Shown here piece by piece: positions 45,953-54,870 of a stretch of 64,000 nt of DNA. Each line of letters begins with the position of its first letter. The stretch's first letter is position 1. Both the position numbers and the translations under genes were made by a program. This DNA is from Heliocybe sulcata (taxonomy: Eukaryota > Basidiomycota > Agaricomycetes > Gloeophyllales > Gloeophyllaceae), in contig ML213507.1 in NCBI GenBank assembly GCA_004369045.1, positions 385,334-449,333 on the forward strand, read 5' to 3'. The notes beneath the pieces were generated by a model that did no database searches, was not told the origin of the DNA, and saw only the letters and a program-made list of their open reading frames with translations.

Positions 45953-47368
45953 GGTATGTGACAGTACTATGGCCTCCTCGCGTCCTGTCCTCGCTGATTT
46001 CATCACTCCCCCTCGCAGGAAACATCTAGCGGTACTCTTGCATGCTACGCGCAGATGGTGCCACCAGAGGTTTTGGCACAAATATTCATCCTGTTTTCCG
46101 AGTCTCAAGAAAATCGTTGGGTGGGCCGGAGGGCTGCCCCTCTCATCCTGATGCAGATATGTCACTACTGGCGACAGGCTGCGCTCAGTACTCCCAGAGT
46201 GTGGCGAAGACTCAGTGCATACGTCAGAAACGCCGGTGCATTTGAGTCAAAGGCTGCTTTCATGCGCTTGTGGCTGAGTCGCTCTGGAAGCGGACCTCTG
46301 GACATCAGCTTGGCGGAGACATGCTGTTATGCTTGGGCTTCGACGTCTCCAACGATGGCGGTGATATCTGACTACCTGCACCGATGTCGCTCTCTCGAGC
46401 TGCGCGTGCCAGAATCCCGGATACAGTGGTTTACGCCGCCGCAAGCCCCGATCCTTTCGCGCTTAACTGTCATCTATGGACCGAGGACGCATCGCGACTA
46501 CGGGAAGGACCTTGGCCTGGCTTTTTCTCCTCACATCCGGATACTCGACCTTGATTTGGACTACCTCCGACGCTTGCATTCTGGCTCGGTCCAATGGGCC
46601 GGATTGCACACCCTCAGTGTATCGGGAGTTCTATCGGCTTACGAGATATTGGCCGTCCTTCACGAATGCTCTTCGCTTCGGCACTGCGACCTCGCATTCT
46701 ATGGATCGGACAACGAAGAGGAGGCTGAGTACCAGGAAACCGTCAAGATGGACCACTTGGAACGCCTCTCACTGCACTATAACGATGACTCCGTTGTCGA
46801 CATGGTCGTAGAAAAACTGGATACTCCTGGTCTTACTTCATTGGCTATCTACGCGGATGAGTGTTGCGAGGGTTTTCTTGCCACATGGCGCTCAGTCCTT
46901 CCTGAGGCCGGGAGTATGCTCAAGGACTTGTTTATAAAGTGTGACGGGGGGATATTGCCCGATTCCGACATCTTCTCGGATTTTCTGCGGCAACTGGAGC
47001 ACCTAGAGGACCTTACGATCATATGCAGTCGTTTGGGCGATCCATTCAACGGCGATGTCGAAGGCTTCTTGCAGGCGCTGACACTATCCACTGACGACAC
47101 TCCAAGCAGCACCCTTCTACCGCGGCTGAGGAAATTAGAACTGACCGGCGTGTCCCAGATTATTACGATGCGGAAGCCATCGCTCGATACTTGCGTACAA
47201 GAGTTTTGCTCCTCCAGGCCTCTGAGTTCGGGCCTGCAGTCTGTGTCTGTAAAGTGGTGCGTTCCAGGAGATGCCCATGTAACGTGCTGGTCTAGAGAAG
47301 ACTCCAGACAGATTGAGGTAGGGTACGAAGACCCGGTCGTACTTATGGCAGAATGTGGGGACTCATGA
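45953..47368 (+). CDS. F-box/LRR-like protein 1
   Basis: F-box proteins bring substrates to SCF ubiquitin ligases. The F-box reads MVPPEVLAQIFILFSE...APLILMQICHYWRQAAL, followed by TPRVWRRLS, the usual tail in the basidiomycete family. The rest consists of diverged leucine-rich repeats (HIRILDLDLDYLRRL; WAGLHTLSVSG; LKDLFIKCDG; LEHLEDLTIICSRLGDPFNG). The open frame begins at 46055, but translation probably starts at 45953 with a first coding exon that is just ATG, spliced by a 65-base intron (GTATGT...CGCAG) to GAA ACA TCT, giving METSSGTLACYAQMVPPEV. That start lies 90 bases from the TATA box. No second exon break is needed. Substrate unknown. It shares the DPF(D/N)G...DFLQALT-type stretch with the two other F-box genes here. 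Confidence 0.8.
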
Positions 47369-48796
47369 GGGGTTGTTTGATCTTGATGCTCCGTAGAATA
47401 ATTCATCCGTGTATTTACTTATTGTAAAAGGCCCTTCTACAACGATGTCTGAAAGATCTAACCGGAGGATGCTCTTTCGCTGAAGCCTACTCTCCGCCGC
47501 GAGAGAAGGGTGGCACATGCATGTATAAGACGTCATACCAAAAGTACTGGGAAAGACGACACGCACGTCGATCTGGAACTGTCTAAGAGAGTGACTATAT
47601 AATGCCGCTGCAGTTGTCTTTAGTGGATTTACGCGTCGGCTCAGCAAGATTTCTCCTACCAACTGTCTGGAACGGTTATGGGAGCGCCTTAAGTTCCGAT
47701 TGGCTTCCACTGAGAGGAACTGCATAGCCACCGCATCGATTGACCCTAACGTTCTTCTACGGAACGACCCGAGTCGTTCCAATATCGAGCGCAACTGTCT
47801 CCAATCTACGTGTAACGTGGCCAATCGTAGCTGTCACCAGCCACAGAAACGTCTTAGCGTGCTGATGCATATATACCTTCCCATGGAGGATACAGCAACT
47901 CTCCAAACCCGATCTTTCTGGTACGTCGCGGCGCAATTTATAGGGACATCTGTACGTTTCATGCAGTCACCTGTGAAGGTAGATCATTGTTCTTCGTACA
48001 TAGTGTGCGGACATATTAATATGCCGCCTTAATGGTGCTGTAGTTACTGGCCGGTTAGGATATATGCCTCGACTCCATGACGTTGTAAGTCCGCTATGCC
48101 CTAGCGCCTCCTTCCTGGCGTGCTATGACTTCCCGCAACAGATATGTTGATCCCCGAGTACACATGCTGCTGCTGTTTATCAAACAAGCGCTTGCTCCCG
48201 TTCAATTGCTGAACACTCACGCCCGCGGTGTCAATATCGGTAGGGATGTCCAGCGACTTTTCGGAATTGGAAATGCTGAAAGAAATCACACAGGAGCGCT
48301 AAAGAAGCGGGACTTTTCGAGTTGTCAGTTTGCACCATCCAGCTGACAGCCACTCCGAATGCATTTCAACCTCGGGTCTTGATCGCAACAAAGCACCAGA
48401 GGCGCCACCACTTTACCTGCGAATTTTGAACGCCTGGACCTTGCATGCTTGTTGTAAGATCATGGTCCATTGTACCTTGTGAGCAGCTATTTCTCGCATA
48501 TTCCCTGACATCATGACCCAGGCATAGGAAGCAACATCCCATCAAAAATTTTATAGGGGGGTAAACAAAACGAGCTGGTACAGGCGTCGCGTATCGTCTG
48601 CTTCGGTGGAAATGCCGCTATCTAATGCGTATTCCTTTCTCTGGCAAGGAGTACTACCATAACAGGGCGATAATGGGGCGGCGGACGCCCATGCCTCGTT
48701 GCAGATATGCCCAAAACGGACAGAACAGAAGAGCCCTGTTCCACACGCGGAATCAGATGGCCCTCGCCCAGAACCAGCAGTCTGTATTTGCGAGTG
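47369..48796. other. Gene-less stretch, about 1.4 kb
   Basis: Short frames only, without motifs. The right end contains the promoter of the next gene. Confidence 0.45.
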
Positions 48797-48804
48797 TATA
48801 AAAG
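48797..48804 (+). promoter_or_regulatory. TATA box of the NCxxWC protein gene
   Basis: TATAAAAG, about 100 bases upstream of the ATG at 48899. Confidence 0.6.
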
Positions 48805-48898
48805 CACGGCCTTTCAACGTATCTAAGAGAAGTAATCTTTCATCCCTCTCCGATATAGGAGACCAGTATCATCGCCGACAGCACTCTAATTTCCCCAG

Positions 48899-49450
48899 AT
48901 GTCCACAACCGGACTGCTTGGTAGGCTGGCTCGTCTTCTTTGCCCGTGGACTTGCTCTGATGGGTCATTGTCAGTCATGCCACCGAACAAGATTATTTTT
49001 GGCGTGTTCCAGAATACACTTGGTCCACTCGATAAGCCTTGCGAAGAGCAGTCATTCCACTGGAGCCTCGTCGCTCTTTCATCGCCCATGGATGCCACCA
49101 TTTTCCACATCGAGGGCAACGCTGATTCATTCGGATATGTGACGAAACAAGCGACTCATTTCAGAAACTCGAAGACTATACGAGGCGGAGTCAAGATCTC
49201 GGAAATTTCGGAAGAACAAGTGGCCTGGATCGCCAACACTCTCAGCCAGGTTGAGATTGTCAGAGGTGATGCGGTGGCATTCAACTGCCAAACGTGGTGC
49301 GTGAGGGCGTTGAGGCTCCTCCGTGAGCTAGACCCTTCCATCGTCCCTCAGCCATTCAGCGAAGCCAGGATACGGGAAGAGTTCGTTAGAGAATATGAAC
49401 GTTGGGACACCGGAGAGGATACTTTGGATGAGCGGGAGTTCCCGGCTTAG
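48899..49450 (+). CDS. Uncharacterised 183-residue protein with H...NCxxWC arrangement
   Basis: Intronless frame starting MSTTGLLGRLARLLCPW. A shorter form could start at MPPNKIIFGVFQ. After a variable N terminus it shows IIFGVFQNTLG, EQSFHWSLVALSS, ATIFHIEGNADSFGYVTK, VKISEISEEQVAWIANTLSQ, then DAVAFNCQTWCVRALRLLRE and an acidic C terminus ending EFPA. The order histidine (in FHWSLVAL, after a strand) then cysteine (in FNCQTWC at the start of a helix) is what circularly permuted papain-like proteins (LRAT and PPPDE groups, with H first and NCxxF/W later) show. This is inference from motif order only. No signal peptide. Similar small proteins seem common in Agaricomycetes and have no known function. 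It neighbours an F-box gene and an APH-fold kinase. Confidence 0.7.
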   Translation: MSTTGLLGRLARLLCPWTCSDGSLSVMPPNKIIFGVFQNTLGPLDKPCEEQSFHWSLVALSSPMDATIFHIEGNADSFGYVTKQATHFRNSKTIRGGVKISEISEEQVAWIANTLSQVEIVRGDAVAFNCQTWCVRALRLLRELDPSIVPQPFSEARIREEFVREYERWDTGEDTLDEREFPA

Positions 49451-49876
49451 GCGTGGGTTCTTATCTCTGCTGAGACGATCCTCTGCAATGTATGCTCTGA
49501 TGCGATCCTTCTCATGCGAATTGTACATTATACACAACTTGCCTGACCCCATATGCTGTGAGAAGATACTTCAGTGCTTGCGACCAGTAATCGAGGGAGG
49601 ACAGCTTAGATGTACTATCTCTCATACCTGCGGTTGCGGTGGCTTCTGAGATCTTCCGAGCGGTCGCGTCAATATCCGGAACCGCCTCGGTGTGTGAAGC
49701 CTGTGGGTCACTGCATTGAGACTATCGACTAAATACGAAGCTGTGGCATAGGATCAACAGCGGCTACCATGAGAATAAGAGCCACGTAGAGGATACGAGG
49801 TCTACACCTTGTCGCTAGTCGAGCACGATACAAGCGTCCCTTGAGATGCTTCTCCAATAGCAAGCCACCTCCACCA
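49451..49876. other. Short convergent gene-less stretch
   Basis: 3' UTRs of the NCxxWC gene (plus) and the APH-fold gene (minus). No other feature seen. Confidence 0.5.
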
Positions 49877-50701
49877 CTATTCTTCGTCCTTGGGGCAGCT
49901 AGGAACTACACCCGAGATAGACATCAGTTCTCCTTCGATGCTTGCTTCCACTTTGAATCCAGGACAAATGTGCTCCCATCCGACACGCCCCCAGTCATAT
50001 TTGGCATCGTTGACGGATGGCGCGAGAAACAGGAACTTCATGGTCTCCCAATGTAAAGGTCTCCATCCTGATTGACCCCAGTCAATCAAAGCAGATACAG
50101 TTGCATGCTCGCCATCCCGCCGAACGAAAATATTCTTCCGGTGGATGTCGCCATGGGTAAAGACGATAGGATGATCATCTCGCATTCGGCAGCGAATAGC
50201 AGCTAGCGTCTCTGCTGTGGGAGGATGTCTCTGCACAAATGGACTGTAAAGTCTCATTCTCCAATCGTTGAGCTCAGCCTCGGTAGCGAATGGGCCGAAT
50301 AACCTTCCGTCGGCCCAGCAGAGCATCTCGTCATAGAAGGGGCCGTCATCAGCAGAACAGATTCGTCCAGAGAAGGGGTGCTGAATACTGCGCAGCTCAT
50401 CCAGGAACTTGCTTATTTGTCGGGCTACGGAGATTTTCTGGTCCTGGGTTAAGTGCCGCCACACTTTCGCAAGAAGCTCGCCCTCAGCATACTCCATGGT
50501 GATACTTCCTGTACCATCACCAAGATCGCAACAATCAAAGACTTTCGGACAGGGAATTGAGGTATTCTCCGCGACGAAGCGCATTGCTGCAGCTTCCATC
50601 GTCATCTCTCGTACGGGACCTTTTTTGACGAATGACCGATTTCCTTCGGCCGTTCCCTCAGACTTCGCCATGTCTGACGATGAGAAACTATGCCATATCA
50701 C
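49877..50701 (-). CDS. APH-fold phosphotransferase (aminoglycoside phosphotransferase family)
   Basis: Protein-kinase-like small-molecule phosphotransferase. In order: EMTMEAAAMRFVAENTSI with SIPCPKVFD (N-lobe), ITMEYAEGELLAKVW (hinge), then the catalytic loop FTHGDIHRKNIFVRRDG, with the HGDxHxxN base aspartate and metal-binding asparagine, and SALIDWGQSGW, the equivalent of the DFG/IDW metal-binding aspartate. It ends SCPKDEE. The family in fungi is large and mostly of unknown substrate. This is not evidence for antibiotic resistance. The natural start is uncertain: MAKSEGTAEG at about 50671 is one choice, and an upstream exon (frame at 50701-50910, joined by a GTAAGT...TAG intron that keeps frame) is another. 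Confidence 0.85.
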   Translation of the reverse strand: MIWHSFSSSDMAKSEGTAEGNRSFVKKGPVREMTMEAAAMRFVAENTSIPCPKVFDCCDLGDGTGSITMEYAEGELLAKVWRHLTQDQKISVARQISKFLDELRSIQHPFSGRICSADDGPFYDEMLCWADGRLFGPFATEAELNDWRMRLYSPFVQRHPPTAETLAAIRCRMRDDHPIVFTHGDIHRKNIFVRRDGEHATVSALIDWGQSGWRPLHWETMKFLFLAPSVNDAKYDWGRVGWEHICPGFKVEASIEGELMSISGVVPSCPKDEE

Positions 50702-50871
50702 TAGGAGTTCCTACAAGTAGAGAGCGGACTTGCACTTACCTGCGACCACTGGGTGCGCAGGCGGTGGTGCCAGGTGAGACTTACAGAGTGGCGCTTCAAA
50801 GTACAAGCGTCGCCACGTGGCTTCCCGCTGAATCGGCAGCCATATTGGAAGAGGTGCACAGCTCGACTGGA

Positions 50872-50908
50872 GCTTGAAGCTTGAGCTCGAAGCTTGAAAG
50901 CTTCAAGC
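50872..50908. repeat. Inverted repeat, 11-base arms
   Basis: GCTTGAAGCTT ... AAGCTTCAAGC with a 15-base centre that itself contains GAGCTC and AAGCTT. A cluster of nested AGCTT palindromes. Could overlap the promoter or first exon of the APH-fold gene. Confidence 0.7.
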
Positions 50909-51328
50909 ACGGATCATATCTTCGCGGTCATTTTGAACGCGAATCTTCGGTCTCATCAGTTGCTCGGAGTCCAGGCCAACGGTAGCCTCAATAGACTGGA
51001 AGGCGCGCTTGCTCAAGCCGCGTGTCCCTGGGCTCATGAATCCTCGATACCGTACCTTGGTGCACTGGGCCATTCTCGTAAGGCCTTCAAGTTTCTGTGG
51101 TAAGTGCTCACCCTTCCGGTCTTCCTTTCTCAACAGAAAGTCTATGGGCTGTACCAGAAAAGCTTGGTGCAAAGCGCCGGCTCGTACATGTGGCACCTCT
51201 ATCCAAGTACCAGTGAACTATGCCTCAACCGGATAGGAGATCCCAAGAGCAAATGAGTAAGCATTGTCTGAGCCATGCCAATAGTGTTTGACATGCCTGG
51301 CTGGTCAAGCCTCAGGCTTAGGAGGCTG

Positions 51329-51360
51329 CGGTACTCCGCCGAGTCCCGGGCGGAGTACCG
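51329..51360. repeat. Perfect inverted repeat, 12-base arms, 8-base loop
   Basis: CGGTACTCCGCC, loop GAGTCCCG, GGCGGAGTACCG. GC-rich stem in a gene-less region. It could be a terminator-like transcript hairpin, a binding site for a dimeric regulator (CGG...CCG ends are seen in fungal Zn2Cys6 sites) or a relic of a repeat. Confidence 0.7.
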
Positions 51361-51888
51361 AATGTGGCGTGCATACGTGCGTGCGGAGGTCTCCTAGATT
51401 AGACAATCCTGCCAACCCTTGAGCGAACTGCAGCTCATGGCGCCTTTTGGCACTGCATCAGCAGGCCGTTTCCCAACCGTGGGATGTCGTCTACAACCTG
51501 GTCGTTGTTCTACGGTCCATGTCTCAGATCTCAGATGCCATCTCCCCGAGAAACCACGCTTTTGCCAAAGTGCTGCGTGATAGGCGTCCCGTGCCAGTAT
51601 GATTGCCTCCGACACAAGTCGAAAGGTGCAAGTGCAGACAGGGAAAGGCTCTCTGAGTCATAGTCAAAGCTAACAACGGCACGGTTCATAGGAAGTCCCA
51701 TTGTGGCGTAAACATGTGGCCTTCCATCGAACCAGGCTGTGGCCACAGACACTGCATCCTATCCAGATAAGGCTATTCCTTAACCGTTGATTATCTTCTG
51801 TGCCACAGTCTTGGTTCTAGCGCCCATGCTTCAGGGCCCGTTACTGGGAAGCCATGGTGTGGCCCAAGAGCTGTGGCACACACGAACT

Positions 51889-51896
51889 TATAAAAG
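51889..51896 (+). promoter_or_regulatory. TATA box of F-box gene 2
   Basis: TATAAAAG. The ATG is 173 bases downstream, but a likely 5' UTR intron (GTATGC at about 52009 to CCTAG at about 52062) shortens the mature leader. Confidence 0.55.
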
Positions 51897-52068
51897 ATCT
51901 GTCTCGCCGGTGGAGTGCACCATCACCATCACATCCTTGCCTACTTTTCAAAACCACTGAGCAGCGAACAGCCTCGTTGTCAATTCGCAGTCTTCAAACT
52001 TGAATTAGGTATGCTCCCGGACTCATGGCCGTCAAACAGCTTCCTGACGAGCCACATCCTAGGATACA

Positions 52069-53499
52069 ATGACCGACTCGATTTCTCCTATAACCATGCT
52101 CCCAACTGAGCTACTCACCGTTATATTCGTTTACTGCCTTCCGGAAGAACAAGACGTCTGGTTCGAAGGTCCGGACTTACTGCACGCACCTCTCCTGACG
52201 GCCTCAGTGTGCCGCCTCTGGCGAGAAGTGGTCCTGCAGGCTCCGCTTCTGTGGCGCACTATCTCTTTCGGCGGAAGGAATTACGACCCTCGAAGCGAGG
52301 CGGCGAAGGCCAAATATATCGACATGTTCGCTACTCGCTCTGGCACCCATCCTCTACGGATGTATGCGAACCTTGATCGTAGGCACCGTGACTGTGTCCG
52401 GCGGCTTTTCCAGAACGTTCCGAGGTGCGAGCACCTCAAGGTCCACCTGCCGCCGGACCTGCGCGTCAAAGGATTATTACCTACTTCTCCCGGTCCGCTC
52501 TTGAAGACTCTGGTGCTGACAGAGCGCACCAAGAGCTCCTTCCTGAACTTCGAGTCTGGATCACCCTCCGAGGATATTGATCTCAGCTTCGCTACTGGAA
52601 TTGAAAACCTCTTTCTCTGTGGAGGAGCTTTCAGCAGGTTGTGTGTGGACACGGTCTCGTGGACGCAACTGACAAGTCTGAAGCTGGAATCGGTAACGTC
52701 AGAAGCATCTGCTCTACGAGTTGTGGCGCGTTGCACTGCTCTCAAATCGTGCGCGTTGAGCTTTGCGTGCGAAGGAGATGCCAATTCCACAGAAGTCCTC
52801 GCCGGGGAAGACCACCTGGAGCTGCTAGAGCTCGAAGACCTATGTCTTGGTTCGCCTATGGACTGTGGCCGCGGAGACTTCGAAGAGATCGCCAAGCGCT
52901 TGACTGCTCCGAAACTTAAACGCCTAGAGCTGATTGCGCCCTGCGTGCGCGTGCATATAGGATCTCCGACGGCATGGATTTCGATGATTCAGCGATCGCA
53001 CGCATCTGTCCATCATTTGGAGTTGCAGACCGGCTACTGCCCGTTTGCTACTTTCGAAGGGCTCATGGACGTCCTGTCCGAAATGCCGGATTTGGAGACG
53101 CTCTCTATTAAAAACCAAATCATGCAATCTGGCGATCCCTTTGATGGCCGCGCACAAGACTTCCTGCAGGCATTGACCAGACCCTTCTCGGATGAAGGCG
53201 GCCAGGTTCAGGATACCCTGGCTTTGCCGTCACTCAGTCGGCTGGCCATACGCGCTCCACTTAACCTGAAGGATCCGGCGGCCTTTGAAAGCGTTGAACG
53301 TATGCTGCGGTCAAGGTGCCAGGGTCGACCGGGAAGCGGTAACAACTCCGTCTATCCGAACTGTGCCTTACGCGAAGCAGCAGTAATATTCATGGGGAGC
53401 GACCAGAAAACGAAGTGGGACCTTTCTAACTGGGGCACGTTACGGCTAGAGTCTAAATCAAAGGTCTGCAACTTACCAGTAGAATTTTGGATCGACTAG
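52069..53499 (+). CDS. F-box/LRR-like protein 2
   Basis: Single-exon coding region of 476 residues. The F-box is at the N terminus: ITMLPTELLTVIFVYCLPEE then LLTASVCRLWREVVLQAPLL and WRTISFGG. The rest is leucine-rich-repeat-like, with HPLRMYANLDRRHRDCVRRL, CEHLKVHLPPDLRVKGLL, LTSLKLESVTSEASALRVV, LELLELEDLCLGSPMDCG and ISMIQRSHASVHHLELQTG. Near the end SGDPFDGRAQDFLQALTRPF matches the motif in the other two F-box genes of this window. It probably acts as a substrate receptor of an SCF ubiquitin ligase. Target unknown. Such genes are strongly expanded in Agaricomycetes. Confidence 0.88.
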   Translation: MTDSISPITMLPTELLTVIFVYCLPEEQDVWFEGPDLLHAPLLTASVCRLWREVVLQAPLLWRTISFGGRNYDPRSEAAKAKYIDMFATRSGTHPLRMYANLDRRHRDCVRRLFQNVPRCEHLKVHLPPDLRVKGLLPTSPGPLLKTLVLTERTKSSFLNFESGSPSEDIDLSFATGIENLFLCGGAFSRLCVDTVSWTQLTSLKLESVTSEASALRVVARCTALKSCALSFACEGDANSTEVLAGEDHLELLELEDLCLGSPMDCGRGDFEEIAKRLTAPKLKRLELIAPCVRVHIGSPTAWISMIQRSHASVHHLELQTGYCPFATFEGLMDVLSEMPDLETLSIKNQIMQSGDPFDGRAQDFLQALTRPFSDEGGQVQDTLALPSLSRLAIRAPLNLKDPAAFESVERMLRSRCQGRPGSGNNSVYPNCALREAAVIFMGSDQKTKWDLSNWGTLRLESKSKVCNLPVEFWID

Positions 53500-54870
53500 A
53501 CAGGAAAAATGTACTCTTCGCCCATGAATGTTAATTACTAGTACTTCTCTTATGCTTTTCTCAGACTATTATATCAGCGTATGCTGGCCTTGCGTGCGAT
53601 AATATCAGAGCGCTCACGAGCGGACCGCTACCATGCAATTTCCCTAATGAGCGTGACGCGACGCGTTTGTTTGTCCATATTGACGCGACTTCCTCCGTGA
53701 TATTTATACTGTGGCGGACCGGGTACTCGGACAGACCGTCTACTCGGACACCCGGCCTTTGTAGACTGACTCTCTCGACCTTGCTCCACAACTGCTGTAC
53801 TATTGTATAGCTACATAGTAGAGTAATATATGTGCAAATGTTGGGAGCAATACAGTGTATAGCGAGCGAGATATCAGTTCCAGAGTCACCTGAATTTCTC
53901 CTTTTGGGTACTTTCTCGCGCTGCGCGCACTCTGCGCTGACACTGACCACCATCTCGCCGACCTCTCGCTGCGTCAATTGTCCTGAACCTTGCTTTGTTT
54001 ATACCATCTGCATCTTGGCTACGACTTGACACTATCCTTGTGTGATACGGAGACATATATGAGCTAATATCTGGTCAACAGCACGGTCTCCTTCATTTCA
54101 AGCTACTCCGACAAGTTTGCATTCTCCAACCGCCAGCTCTATGTCTGCTTTTAAGAAACTTGGCATATAATATCATCTACACCTGGACATGCTACTCTCA
54201 TTGTTTCAGGAATTTGATAATGCTGTGGGCTGTTACGGATGAGGGTTGGGACCGAGATGGGGTTGCAGCAGGGTGCTCGGAAAGCAAAAGGAGGATTTTG
54301 GGAATGTGTTTAGGGGAGGGTAAAACTCTTGTAAGAATATCTTCCAATGTCTATATGATAGTGTCTGGAAGCAAGATTTCTTGTGTTGAGCACCCTGCCC
54401 GGGCATATCAGGCTGGTCATCTCCCAGCTGGCCTGAAAACCAGGTATAGGCCTCTCTAGGGCCATCCTGATATGCCTAATCCATCACACTTTCTGTGGCT
54501 TTTTGTATATAACATTGTTCCACCGGTATGGTATGACCTATATACCAAGTTTCCTGCCAGTATAGCGCATGCAAACCGTCACTGTTAGGACTGTCCGAGT
54601 ACATGGTCCTCAGCCACATCCAGCCTGGCTGCACAAAAATATTTCTACAGCACTCTATTCTTCACATAAAATCACGAAATCATCGTCATATCATAGAGAG
54701 CTTTTGTGCCGACATTTATAAAAAGGTTTGGTGTTGAACGGATAACGTGCGCGCACAGGAGTTGGTAAATACCGTAGGGTGTCCGAGTACGCGGCCCAGC
54801 ACAGTAGATCGGCTATTTTATTCCAGAGTGGGTCGTACGACATTGACCGGCGTCCCTCCCAGGCTTGACG
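53500..54870. other. Gene-less AT-rich stretch with inverted TACTCGGACA repeats
   Basis: No coding region supported. AT-rich from about 54060 to 54720. Copies of TACTCGGACA stand at the left (53725 and 53741) and its complement at the right (54591 and 54780), so the interval looks like one repeat-bounded unit. The right end is the ERG4 promoter. Confidence 0.5.
53710..54790. repeat. Repeat-bounded unit of about 1.1 kb with paired inverted ends
   Basis: Left arm GGACCGGGTACTCGGACAG (53716-53734) matches, inverted, CTGTCCGAGTACATGGTCC (54591-54609) at 17 of 19 positions. A second pair, TACTCGGACACCC (53741-53753) and GGGTGTCCGAGTA (54777-54789), is perfect over 13. The interior is AT-rich and non-coding. 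It could be a non-autonomous element or two inverted LTR remnants, since the left end reads TGTGGCGGACCGG, similar in style to the LTR start at 4864. Family unassigned. Confidence 0.55.

Larger units (their letters stand above)
50702..51888. other. Gene-less stretch with two hairpins
   Basis: Contains the possible upstream exon of the APH-fold gene (50701-50910) and the inverted repeats at 50872-50908 and 51329-51360. No independent gene supported. Confidence 0.45.

Noticed and set aside
49877-50701. APH-fold gene as an antibiotic resistance gene
   Set aside because: The fold is very common among fungal proteins with unknown small substrates. Nothing points to aminoglycosides.
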